This document shows, piece by piece, positions 24,954 to 36,062 of a DNA stretch of 64,000 nt. The stretch is from Puffinus mauretanicus (taxonomy: Eukaryota > Chordata > Aves > Procellariiformes > Procellariidae). Positions within the stretch are counted from its first letter, which is position 1, and every line of letters starts with the position of its first letter. The stretch lies in contig JAJKFH010002273.1 of NCBI GenBank assembly GCA_023333565.1, positions 186,001-250,000 on the forward strand, in the 5' to 3' direction. A program made the translations under genes and the position numbers. Under the pieces are notes generated by a model. The model did not search any database, was not told where the DNA came from, and worked only from the letters and a program-made list of their open reading frames with translations.

Positions 24954-25202
24954 CTAAAAACACATGAGCTTATTTCAGGTCGGGGTATGATTCTCTTCTG
25001 AATCTGGGACAGAAGTAACATCCAGAGAATCAGCCCTAGGTTTAAAGTCGCAAGGAGCAGTAGGTCCATGAGAGGCATCTTATTCCGGACACTCCTGACA
25101 GCTTCAGCACCCTGGTCCTCTCCCTCCAGCTCTGCCACATTGCGCAATATGAGAATGCAGCACAGGGCACCCTCCAAGTGGTTCCAGGAAACTGAACCTT
25201 GA
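24954..25202 (-). other. Candidate 249-bp exon encoding a membrane-like segment
   Basis: Read on the minus strand, an acceptor 'AAGTATCTATTTCAG' is followed by 249 bp (83 x 3) and a TTTTTAG|GTAAGG donor. One phase is open throughout. After a Trp/His-containing start it gives LEGALCCILILRNVAELEGE, an acidic linker, the basic VRSVRNK, then a hydrophobic run beginning MPLMDLLLLATLNLGLILWM, followed by SQIQKRIIPRPE. About 20 uninterrupted hydrophobic residues with flanking Lys/Arg look like a single transmembrane helix. The frame meets TAA in the donor itself, so the segment could be an internal exon (split codon AG|N) or could end there. There is no in-frame ATG before the internal MPLMD methionine. 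I do not recognise the protein; a membrane-protein exon, a small membrane microprotein or a chance ORF are all possible. Confidence 0.3.
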
Positions 25203-25963
25203 CTGAAATAGATACTTTATGTTACGGCAAAGGAAGCAAGGTTAAGAGCAAAAGGTGCAATTGCAAGTATGACTAAGCAGGCAGATTTATATTGAAGAAA
25301 GACCTCGAGAAAAAAGAAGAGGGGGGTTGGGGCTTAGAAAGAATTAAGGAACAGCTGAGTGCTCCAAAAATACAGTGTTAACAATCTCTAGCAGCAGCAG
25401 CAGTATTCATGTGCCAGAAACTCAGCTTCCTGTTATAGGACCCCGTTGCTATAGAAACTTACAACTGGGAGCTAAATAAAGTAATTTCTATGCTAGTGTT
25501 GGTGTCTGTAACTTCAGCACCTGATGCTAACCAAATTGTGCTCAATAAACAAATTTAAACTCTAAAAGCCTGCAATGAGTTCACAATGGTTTCTATACAA
25601 CTGATTAATCCCAATTGATCTTGGCTTAGAACACAAGAACATGAGAAATCATAGAAACAGGAAAAAAGACTACTCTGGACAAATATGCCTCCCCCTTTTT
25701 TCTTTATTACCTGATTTCCTCCTTCTCCTATACACCTCTTTATACTGTCTTAACTTTTTTTTTTTTATTTTGAAACTGTCTTTTTCATGGCTAACCTCAT
25801 AGTTGAGCCTGACATCTCTGATCCTCTTTAGACAAATTAATTCTGCATTAACCTGCAGTTGCTCTTGCATTCCTTTCATATGTCATTAAGCATTTACTTC
25901 AGGTTAAAAATGTGAGAAGTGATGTTAACAGCTGAGTGCAAATCCCTCTTCCTGGGTCTCCAG

Positions 25964-26074
25964 TGCAGGGTCTCTGGGATGAGGCACAAGGGGCAAGTTT
26001 GCAGAAGTCTGCACAGACAGCTCATACCATGGGAACTGTGAGAAACAGCCGACTCCCAGGGCCTATGGGCACAG
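25964..26074 (+). other. Candidate 111-bp exon with perfect CAG|GTAAGT donor
   Basis: The acceptor 'CCCTCTTCCTGGGTCTCCAG' ends at 25963; a second AG at 25968 is an alternative. The donor ACAG|GTAAGT is the textbook consensus. The 111-bp segment is a multiple of three and is open in one phase (2 nt + 36 codons + 1 nt), starting QGLWDEAQGASLQKSAQTAH. That frame contains an ATG at 26029 in a full Kozak context (ACCATGG), so it could also be a first coding exon. The other phases contain stops. Function is unknown. The splice signals are among the best in the window, but coding status is undecided. Confidence 0.33.
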
Positions 26075-26148
26075 GTAAGTCTGGTGAACCTGGATGCCAG
26101 GGCATCTAGGGTTAGAAATGTCTTCTCTTTAGAAAGGAGGAATTGTTA

Positions 26149-26176
26149 TTGTTATTGTTATTACTGTTATTTCTTG
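26149..26176. repeat. (TTATTG)n short repeat
   Basis: A run of TTATTG-type units, imperfect at its 3' end. Confidence 0.8.
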
Positions 26177-26699
26177 TACTGATTAGGAAACAAGAGATAA
26201 TCCCAAGTGTTTCAAAATGCAGACTCTATTTCTGCTTGACATTAAATACAAGTTCTACTTATTAGGATAAATAACACTAGTACCATGAGTAGTCATGAAG
26301 GACAGATTTAAAACTCTTTAAAATTGCTTTGTCACTGTTATAGAAGATGCTTGGATATCTCTGCAACATCTGGCAAGATGGCAAGAGCTGAAGCTACAAA
26401 GGGTGTCACAGAACCATAGCGGTGACTGCCCTCCCTTTGGCAGCTTGGTCAAAATCCCTCCCTTCACCTTTGAAGTGCCAAAGCAGTCCATAAATAATGC
26501 CTGTGAAGGAACAGGTTAAACACCTGGGATACATGGCACTTCTGGGGGAAGAAAGCAGAAGGGGAACAGCAGCAATGGTGGGAGGGGGAGGTTTTCATCA
26601 TTCCCAGCAAAGGTGAAAAGCGTCAGATGTTGCCTTATCCCTGAAAGAGGAGCTGAGGAGAATGACTGGGCAAAGAAGTATGGAGACACCTGAGGATCA

Positions 26700-27230
26700 T
26701 TCCACTCTAACCTGGCATGCAGGGTGAAAACAAAGCGGGGGAAGAGGCGAGCAGGAACCGCAGCAGCCGCTGCAGGAGGCCAGTGGGCTTTCCAGAGGGG
26801 GCAGGTAGCGGAGCTGCTGGGAAGAGGCCAGGGCTGCCACACCGCAGTGCCCAGCAACCACCAGCTTTTGCTGGGAGAGGAGCAGCAGTGGCTGCTGGCA
26901 CAGGGTTGTCCGAGGCCTCGGGGGCAGGCTGAAACAAGAGCAGGGCTTGGGCAAGCTTAGGCAGAGGAGGCTCTGGGAAGCCAGATCTTACGGCACCTCT
27001 CTGACGCATGGTGGGTTGCGGGGCTTGGGCAGGGGGTGGCAGGCGGCGGGGACTCCTGCGCCAGGTGGCAGTGGCACGCAGATCCCTCGCAGGCTTTGGC
27101 AGGTGGCACAGGCAGCTGCCAAGCACGACCTGCCCGACAGCTCCCAGGCAGCAGCAGGCAGGCGGCCAGGCTGCCAGCCAAGTCTGAGGATAGTGGGCTC
27201 CTGGCTGTAACAGCAGAGCAAAGTCTAGAT
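26700..27230. promoter_or_regulatory. GC-rich patch, candidate regulatory element or first exon
   Basis: About 500 bp are clearly GC-rich inside AT-rich flanks, with roughly twenty CpGs by eye, though CpG looks below a strict island criterion. GGCAGG/CAGGCAGC and GCAGCAGC words recur (for example around 27030-27175), so part of the patch may be a degenerate minisatellite. Overlapping ORFs on both strands (the longest 139 codons on the minus strand, 26707-27126) are a by-product of high GC and few stops. They are rich in Ala, Pro, Arg and Gly without a domain. No TATA box or clear start site was seen. Confidence 0.35.
27061..27071 (+). promoter_or_regulatory. CTCF-like core motif
   Basis: CCAGGTGGCAG, preceded by TGCG, fits the YAGRKGGCR core of the CTCF consensus, but the upstream CCA triplet is not matched. 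It lies in the GC-rich patch. Confidence 0.3.
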
Positions 27231-27527
27231 GGTAGAGCTACTTGAAGGACCACAACAACTCCTTGCTTGAGAAGATCTGGCCAGTAAAGTAAAGAAAGCG
27301 TATGTTTTATCAGTGTTCATATAAACCAAGGCATTAGGCATGAGGCCAAAGTTTTTGGAAGAAAGCTGGTAAATTAGGCTAGACTTTTAAATGCTTTTGT
27401 CAGTATTTTATTCATCCAAGTCAGTCTGATGATATCTTAATACAAAATTATCTGGGCATCTGCAAGAAGAGCTACACCGCTCATATCTTGTCAGAAGCAA
27501 TGTGTGTGGGATGTATATGCATCCCAA

Positions 27528-27582
27528 ATATATATATATGTATATGCATGTGTATACATACGCATATATGCATATATATGTA
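27528..27582. repeat. 55-bp perfect alternating purine-pyrimidine tract
   Basis: Every base alternates purine and pyrimidine across 55 bp, mixing TA, TG, CA and CG steps (such as GTATACATACGCATATATGC). It contains nested palindromes. It is a candidate for Z-DNA or cruciform formation and is a complex microsatellite. Confidence 0.9.
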
Positions 27583-29004
27583 ATCCTTCGTTCAATGTAA
27601 CAGGATAGTGGCTGCTCAGAACTGAACTGAGTCCTACTGCTCACGCCAAGGCCAGACATTAAGAAGATCATACTGAAGTAAATGCAGTCCAGCAAGACAC
27701 TTGCTTAACATAAAAGATGTGTTTGCCACCCATTGACTTCAGGAGAATTTACCCAGAAGCTGAAGTTTCCACATATGCTTGAATGCTGTACTGAATAAGA
27801 ATGAGCTGAAATTCACAGATGAAATTAGACCATGCTTAACTGCTGCCACATGTAGGAGATAATTCCAAGCCTTTGGATGACAAAGGAGCCTGTAAGGAGA
27901 GGACAGGGAAGTATTATTAACTATTTACTTCCTGTAGGGAGGGACTTGCCTTGGGGAAACGAAGAAGACGTGAAGGTCAGGATCCTAAGATGGGGAGGCC
28001 AGACTTTCTAGGCACTATATGTTGTTAATGATGAGATGTAGGCATCTCTAGAGGGAGGCTCATAGCAGGGAAGTAACTGTGGGGGTGATCTGGAATGCCC
28101 CTCTCACTGGGGTTGTTGGGGAGCCCAGGGATTTTAGCCCCATACCTCCGTCGTGCAAAAATAGGGAATACAACTCCACCCTCTTCCTTGCTGAAACGGA
28201 GGCGGTTTTCATTAGCTCTAAAGTGTAAGTAAGCAAGCTGAAAATGGAGAAGACTTTTTTTTTTCCCCCTGATTAGACTATAAGGAAGACATACTTGAGT
28301 CCTCAAGAAGGCTTTGAGAGACTTGCTTTTAATGAACAAAAATTGTTTTTTCAAGAGTTGGTACTCAATTCTGATGTCTGTTAGTCTTTATAATTCCTAG
28401 CCTGTTTGCACAAGTTTATGAAAGACCTGAATGGATACTTGAATGCAGTGATATTGTTGCAAAGCTATGCATAACTGTTTTCATAGAAGTGTTACTTTTT
28501 ACCTTGCTGTTTCAAGAAAAACAAGTCCTTGTACAATCTACAAGCATAGTGAGTCACAGCTGAACTTCCACACCGTTTTTTAGTCTTTGCTATATGCTTT
28601 GCAAATAAGAATACAAAAGCCAAAAGGGCCACAATTCAATGCCTTGCAAAACTGGAAAGCAAAGTTTGTAACCCCCTTGCATTTCTTCTCTTCCCGTCCT
28701 TTTTGTCCTTCATTGTCTCACTCTGTCTGTCCAGTCACTGTGATATCCTTCAGTGAGTGGGGAACAATGTTGTTTATTTGTTCTTTACAAAATCTTGGAA
28801 TTTTGGAATTGCAATTTTACTTGCTTTTTTTCTTTGTCACTTATTTCTTCTTTATAACACTATTCACACTATCTCTGTTACCTCAGAGCTGTTGTAGAGA
28901 ATATGTATACTAACTTGTGTTCCTGACATATAAGTTCTGCCACTTGAAGTGTTTGTGCTACAGAGCATCACATACTTCCCTGTGATGGCTCTCCTTTCTG
29001 GCAG

Positions 29005-29180
29005 GATCTGAGCTTCCAAATACACACAAAACCAGAAAGCTGCAAGCTGGTCCCTTCCCCGCCATCTACCTTGGGATCCATGCCAAGCCTTCAGGTCTTC
29101 ACTCCAAACCTGAAGTCTTTCTCTGGTGAAGTTACAAGGAAAGACAGAAGCATCTCACTTCCAAAGGTCCTGCTCAGGCT
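29005..29180 (+). other. Candidate 176-bp exon, one open phase, GTAAGTATG donor
   Basis: The acceptor 'GGCTCTCCTTTCTGGCAG' ends at 29004, and the donor GCT|GTAAGTATG after 29180 has all six consensus intronic bases. Phase 0 is open for the full 58 codons plus 2 nt, beginning DLSFQIHTKPESCKLVPSPP, and meets TAA in the donor. The other phases stop. The predicted peptide is Ser/Pro/Lys-rich and soluble, with no recognised domain. It lacks an early ATG, so it would have to be an internal exon. The phase at its end (two leftover bases) is compatible with the candidate at 45099. It may equally be non-coding. Confidence 0.33.
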
Positions 29181-30339
29181 GTAAGTATGCAATGAGTTTC
29201 ACACAGTGAGATCCCCGTGTCTGCAGAGACCGACCGAATTTGTTAGGTTCCTGCTGAAGCACATGGGACATTGCTTGGAGGATTCTTTTGGTGAATAGAT
29301 GGCCAGAGGCACTTCTTGGTGCATCATTTTAGCCATGATGACCTTTTCTTTTAGGAATTGAAATAATTTTAATAATTAGTATTTGCCCATACATTGTAGA
29401 AAGAGGCAGGCTAAAACTGATGACTTACTTACACTATTTGTTCTTGTCTCTGATTTCTCTAAGTTTCACAAAGGCCTGCCTTATTGTTCTTGGTTACTAA
29501 TCTAAACAAAGTGAGTAAAAAATAAATTGTGTGATAAAATAAACTATGGCCTAGAACATGCTAGGATATACATGCCCACTTAATTTTATATGCACTAAAG
29601 GTCATTCTAATGATTACTTACAACACGTTTAATTTAGCATGTGCATAATTATTTCCAGGATCAGTGCATAACAGGTCATCTTTCAATACACAGGAAACTT
29701 AACGGAAGATCAAAATTTAAAATCCGAGATCTGAATTACACTGAAATGTGGGACTTCAAAATATAAATCTAAGGGTTTGCAGGTTGCCAATAATACTTGC
29801 TCTCTAAATTTCAACAGAAAAGCCTAGCTAAGCATTTTAATATGTTGGTTCACTCAGAGTTACTTTTCACGATAATCTGGTGTACCTAAGCATATTTTAC
29901 TTTAGAGAAGCGATTGACTTTTATAAGGAGGAAATGGTAGTTTGAAGACACAAAATTTATTTATAAAACATGTTCAGGTTCTTACGCAGGAAGATGTAGG
30001 AAACTGTTAGCTGTTTGTGGGAAGAATTTCTCTGCTTCTTGTGTTACATCATTTTTTGTTATTTTTGCATCTCAGCCCCACTTCAAAGGAAAAACAAAGT
30101 GAAGAGCTAGAGGAACAGGATCAACTTGCTATCTGTTCATGAAATAAACAACAGTGCTTTGTTCATTTCTTTTATACATTTGACCAAGCATGATTTTTCT
30201 TCTTTTTAAATCCTGTGTGCCATTTAACTTGGAAGAAACTTTAAACATTTTCTGAAAAATAATAGTGAAAAAATAATTGCTTACAGAGGATTTTATAAAC
30301 CCTTTAGGTCTCTAAGGGAGAAATTGAGCTGATACTTTC

Positions 30340-30530
30340 CATTCCTCGCATGCCTGTGATAACTGGCAGCAGCTGTTGAAGTGGGCAAGGGTGTATCAGG
30401 GGCTGCTTCCCTCAGAGCAGCCGGGTTTCACCTGCTACCCGGGGTGCAGGAGGGTCCTGTAGCTCTGGGTGTTCGGAGTGGGTTGGCAGCTGGCTCAGTC
30501 AGGAACCCTGCAAGTGGAAGGAGGTGAGGT
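30340..30530 (+). other. GC-richer segment ending in a GAG|GTGAGG donor-like site
   Basis: This is a GC-rich island in AT-rich DNA with four CpGs, followed at 30524-30530 by a consensus-like donor. No convincing acceptor or open frame was fixed. It could be a first exon or simply a conserved element. Confidence 0.2.
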
Positions 30531-30776
30531 TGTCTGGGTTTGTTTTCTTGAGTTACGTTATTAGTGTGCTATCATTTTTTTTTCCCTAATGATTATCTCA
30601 GCAGAGGTGCACTTGTAGCCCATAACTTTGATTTTTAAAAGGTTCATGAATACATTCCTTATGGAAAGGAAGACTTTTTTTCTTGCATTATTCATGAGTG
30701 TGATTTTTGTGGGTTTTTTTACTGTAAGGGTAACTTATCTACTCAACTATTTCCTTCTTGACTTCTGTTTTGACAG

Positions 30777-30875
30777 ACTTCTAAATCTCTCCCCACACAC
30801 CCCTTCCCTTTTCTCCTGCATTTTGATGGCATATGGGGTTTGGGGATTTTGGGGAAATGGGAGAAGAAGAAAGAG
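30777..30875 (+). other. Candidate 99-bp exon containing a G4 motif
   Basis: The acceptor 'CCTTCTTGACTTCTGTTTTGACAG' (last bases at 30776) is good, and GAG|GTGAGA follows 30875. The segment is 33 codons and open in two phases; phase 0 begins TSKSLPTHPFPFLLHFDGIW. Its second half is G-rich, with a canonical quadruplex at 30835-30861 just upstream of the donor, a position where such structures can influence splicing. No domain was recognised. Confidence 0.25.
30835..30861 (+). other. G-quadruplex motif
   Basis: Three GGGG tracts and one GGG tract are separated by loops TTT, ATTTT and AAAT. Confidence 0.8.
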
Positions 30876-31308
30876 GTGAGACAGTTTACCTTTACCGTGG
30901 AAATGCCTTAATTCTAGAAAATGATGGTGTATGCCTTAAAAAACCTAAGTCTTTCAGTATAAAAATACAGTAACAGTCTCATAAAGAAATAAACAGGTAA
31001 AATGACTTTTCTAGGGCTTTAGAGAGGTAGCTATTGGAACCTGCATTTGAATTCATGAGCACTGAACCAGAAACTATTCCAGCTCTACCTAGCTCTAAAA
31101 ATAAAGTTTACCTTGCTGAAAGTCAGTGTCCCCTTCCTCCATTGACAAAGGCTAGAGTATTACAATGATTTAATGCAACTGAATATGACTCTAGGAAATT
31201 CAGAGCTCTCTGAAATCTAGTGAAGGCCTTTCTGCCTATATTGTCATGCAGAACCATAGTGTCTGTGGTATGGACATAGCCTGCTTTCTCAAAAGCAAGT
31301 GTCCAGGG

Positions 31309-31330
31309 TTTAAATACATATGTATTTAAA
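31309..31330. repeat. 22-bp perfect palindrome
   Basis: The half-site TTTAAATACAT is joined to its exact reverse complement ATGTATTTAAA, with no spacer. It has cruciform potential. Confidence 0.93.
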
Positions 31331-32831
31331 TATTTTTAAGTGAATGCAAATGAATGTAATAAATGCAGGTAACAGTAGTAAGATCTACCTTGTGAAAGGA
31401 CTTTAGATAAAGCTAATGGTCTGGAGGCTATTGCAGCTGGAAAAAAAAGGAAAGAAAAAGAAATCAAGAAGCTGTAAAGGTGGTGGCAAAGGTGAAAACA
31501 CTGATAACAGATTCATTTAGACAGAAGAAAGTACAGCAGCAGAGAGACTTTTTGAGGCAATTATCCTGTAGGAGTGAATTTACCTCATCTGAAGCAGCTG
31601 AATGGGCAACGAGGAGAAAGGAGATAATTGTCCTAGCATTTGATTACAAGGTCAGAAGTACCTATGGGAAGGAGCGGCTGGATTTAGAAGGCAACTATCT
31701 ACAAGATTGCCCAGGAGGCAGAGACTTTAGTGGGACAACAAGGATAGAACTGGAAGATAATAATCTATGATATTATATGGTGTTAATTATGATGTAGAGA
31801 ATGTTTCATGTGGTTGATTCAATGAGCTAAGAAACATGGGACTAGAATTACTTAAATTTACATTTATTTCATATGGCAGATTGGTAAATGGGGACATACG
31901 TCAATAGCAAAAGAGAGTAAAATGAGGGTTTAAGTGACAACCTGACTCACACTTATGCAACTGCCAAGTCTCACCAAGGAACTGTTAGGGAAAATTCATG
32001 TTCCTTGAAGGATCTAAATCAGCCAAAAATGACAATATGTGGGGCAACTTAAATAGTAAAGGCAGGACTTCAGTTAGGTGTGAATCTGATGCAGGATACC
32101 ATACTTGTGGCTACTTAATATGAATGAAGCAATACTGAACACACCTGGTTATCAGAGTATTTGAATGCTTAAAGTTCTTAGTAAGTGAGTGGATGTACCA
32201 CAGGCGACAATTACTCAGCATACTTATTAATACAGCGAATAAGATAGGCAAAAGGGGGGATTATAACTTTAGTAACCTTTAAAAATATTTCCTAAAATCC
32301 TTGTGTAAAATGGAGAATGAGAAACAGGTTTGAAAAACTTGGAAAGTGAAGACCTGTGTTCAGTCAGGTACAGCAATTTTCCTGAAAACCTGACTGATAC
32401 GTGAAGGACTGTATTTTACACAGCATGGTAACTTGTACATGTGCTCATCCATGGTTTCCATTCATAAGAAAGAGATATCTGGTATTGAAAAGCACACTAC
32501 TCTTAGAAAATCCCTACAGACAGCCTAGCTGAGATGTTAATTTTCCTTTCAAGAGCCCTAGGCTTGTCATTGACATTAGGGGAGTACTGGAGTGCAACAG
32601 CAAATATTCAGGCAGGTTGCTGAGATGATCTGCTTTGCTAACCAAAATACAAAGAGACAGAACAACAATTCTTTGTGTGTGTTATCACTACTTATAAGGG
32701 TTATTATAAAGCAAAAAAAGAGTGACAGAACAGAATGCACACTGTTGCTTACAAAAAACAAGACATGAAATAAATGTGCTTAAGGAATCTGAAACCAACA
32801 TTCACATTGCAACTTTTTTAGCTGGGTTCTC

Positions 32832-32857
32832 GAACATGAAGCATGAACATGAAGCAT
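32832..32857. repeat. 13-bp perfect tandem duplication (x2)
   Basis: GAACATGAAGCAT is repeated twice head-to-tail without mismatch. Confidence 0.95.
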
Positions 32858-35800
32858 GCTAAGTGCTGACAAACATACTAAGGGAGGTTGTCCAATTCTT
32901 ATATCAAAGCTCAGACTTGAAAAGTCACTTTCTCTTAGATGGATGTTACTTGATTTTTGACAGAGCTGACAATGTTCTCTCTCTTCTTACACACTTACAA
33001 GCCCTGTATGGCTTGTCAAGCCAATAAAGTCTCACTGAACTGAAACTGCTTTCTAATTATGGTATATGACAATACCTGTGGAAACTCATTGCCTTCAATA
33101 AAATTTCAGAGGTGGAACTGATTGGGAGTTAGTGAGGGATCTGGTAAACAATGCTCAAGAAAGAATAGGATTCAGCATCCTCACGCTTAGTTCAGTTGTT
33201 TGCACAGAGCTAATGAGAACAAAATCTAGTAAAACACTCTGTGTGATATGAATGGCGATGCAATCCTGCTGAATATAAAGATGCCATTGCCACAAATACA
33301 GCTTTCAGCATAGAAGTACATATTTGTACAATCAAGATAGTCTCAACGCTTCTCTAAGAATGATTGTCTTTTTTTTCCCTCTTTTAAACCTAGCTTTTAA
33401 TTCTGTCATGCTGCTCCAATAGCACGACAGGTGAGGTTTCAATCCATGGAAGATGGAAGTCATTACTTCTTGCCTCTTTTGCATTTTCATTTGCCTTTTT
33501 ATTTGCTGTCTTTTTTTGCTTCTCCACATTCTTATATTGTTAGTCCCTGATGAACACGTTACATTTTTCTACTAAAGGTGCAGCATGTTTGATGGCAGAT
33601 TTTGCGTAGAGAGTAACATGTCAGGGTATCATATAGAGTGATAGATAACAGCATATCAACAGATTTATCAAGTTTATCTGAATGCATATTTAAAAATGCC
33701 AAATGCGCTTTCAACTCAGTTCTGGCAAGTCTTTTGAATCTCATTACAATGCAACCTTGAGGGAGTTTGGAGCTCTGAAACAGAAGTAATTAGCTCTTTC
33801 TTTAAAGGAAATTTGCCCTTGCTGACAAAATATGAGCCAAGATCATCACGATTCTTGCAGTGTTTAGTACATAGAAACTACCGCAATACTAAGAGTAGGT
33901 CTCCCTTCAGATATCTTTGAAAAGGATCAAAATCAAAAAAACGATTGAGGATTTGCTCCTGATGTAATGACATAACCTGACATCACAATGAAGAATAAAT
34001 TTTTCTCATTACAAATAAAATCACAGATATATTGACTCTTAAGAATTTCCATCCCAACATACTGCTTGACCCCATACGTGGTTGGGGTGTACTGTTATAA
34101 TCACAATACAGGGGCTGGAAGTAGCATATATCAGAGCACACATGATAGTCAGGGATGGAAAATGGCACTGTTTGCAGGTTTTTCCCTTACTAGTATTTTA
34201 TCGGTGCAAAATTAATATAAGCCATATTTGTTACTTGATATTCATATCAGGTTTGCATACTCATCTGGGGGAGTTGGATTTTGCTGTCAGCTATAGACAA
34301 CTCTCTTTTTTCTTGAGATTCACCTCTAAATAGATGCTGAACTGGGATCAGGGAGTAGTGTGGGATATTCTGGGTGCTTCATTCTAAATGGTCATTGCCA
34401 AGCAGAAATAAGCCAGCTGAAAAAAATGTGTTCCCAGGACTTTGTGAACATCCCCAAGTCTGCATTTCTGATGGCTCAAGCTGCAGCTTCCTGCAGAAGC
34501 TGCAAATTCTCAGCCCAGCAGGGGTAAATAGGGCGTCACACAACAGGTGTCAACCGAAGTACGCTGAATCCATGCTGTTGTAACTGAGGAGTGTTTGGCA
34601 CAATCTAAGCAGTTTGTACATTTAGTATTTTCCTTCCATCCATTAAAGGAAAGAAAAGTTCGGGGGCTTTTTTACTGCTTTAGCATTCTTCATTGCTATT
34701 CCCTCCCTCATTTGCTTCAATAGATGCACTGTTAATATTTTCAATCCTTAAATAGTGATGTTTGATCTAACTTGGCGGGGTTTTTTTAGAAACCTTTTTG
34801 AAGCAAGGCAGTAGACATGTATGCATGCCACATTAAATCTTTCACATTGACTAAAAATGCATAAAGCAACATCTGATCAGGTGACAAAATGAAGTCAGTT
34901 TTGGACAAACTGAAAATAAGCTTTTGTAGATTTTTTTTTTTTTTTTTCCCATGACATCTTTAGAGTGGTGCAACCGATTTGTTCTTCTTTTCCTATGGTT
35001 CAGTAAAGTTTCTAGTGCTTCTGTGAGGTGCATTGGAAAGCCCATGTGGATCAAGCAAAATTGCTTTATCCATACATAAATAATATTCCTTTTTTTGACT
35101 AACTGCTAGTGCGCAATTTTACTATCAACCTGAGGTTAAAAGTTTGCCACTGCCTTTTGAAAAACAGCCTCCTAAAATACAACAAGCATTTAAAATCCTA
35201 ATAAATTCTTAAAACAGACTTTAAAGAGTACTGAGTGAGTGTAATGGCAATATGCATTTTGTGAATGCACACCTGAGAAAAAAGTAACATTTCTGCAGTT
35301 CTCCTCTTAAAATTATACATGGCTATCTTGCCATTTGTTCTCATGACACTGATTACTTGCATGTCCACCAAAACTGCTACCATCATTGGAAAAGTGAGTA
35401 AAGTGATTCTATCGGTGACTGGTTGTAATGGAGCAAGCAGATTATGCAACTGTAAGAGATCTTCCTTTTTTAAAAATACCTCCACAAATCTTCTCATGTT
35501 CTGTCTTATTCACTCTGGTCAGATTTCTTCTTCATTTTTGTTTCTTTTTCCTTCCCTCTGCTCTGTCTGCAATGGTTATCTCCTGCTGAACGTTATTTTT
35601 CTAAAAGCCTCACTCTGAGTGATGTTACTATAGAAGCCCTTTATCTTCCATTGGTGTTGATCTTGTAACTTTGTAAATCTAGGATGACTGTGGCCTTCGG
35701 TTGTGTTGTCTGTCTCTGTAATGTGAATCCTTACTCACTGGTTAGAGGAATGTTGATATCAATATAGTTAACAACACTTAATTCAAAGGAATTTGAGTCA

Positions 35801-36045
35801 CATGCCTGTCACAAGGTTTTTTTCCTGTCAGTCATTTCCTGAAACAACGCCTTCTTTAATAATATTTTCATTTATTCTAGTGATATTCATGCAGTCTGAT
35901 ATTTTGCTATGATTGAATTATATTTAAATATTAAAGGGTAAGACCTTGAAAAATCATGTTTTCTGAAGTGGCTTATAGCACTTTTACAGTGTGTACTAAA
36001 GAAATGCAAAAGAAGTCTTGGGCTAGTTCCAAGAGTTTGGAGGGG

Positions 36046-36062
36046 GTGTGTGTGTGTGTGTA
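36046..36062. repeat. (TG)n microsatellite, short
   Basis: About eight TG units. A similar short run lies at about 7451-7463. Confidence 0.8.

Noticed and set aside
25640..25665. Possible CR1 end 'AATCATAGAA'
   Set aside because: Similarity stops after ten bases.
26707..27126. 139-codon minus-strand ORF, the longest in the window
   Set aside because: It lies in a GC-rich patch with few stop codons, overlaps several other ORFs on both strands and is Ala/Pro/Arg-rich without domain or splice context; best explained by composition.
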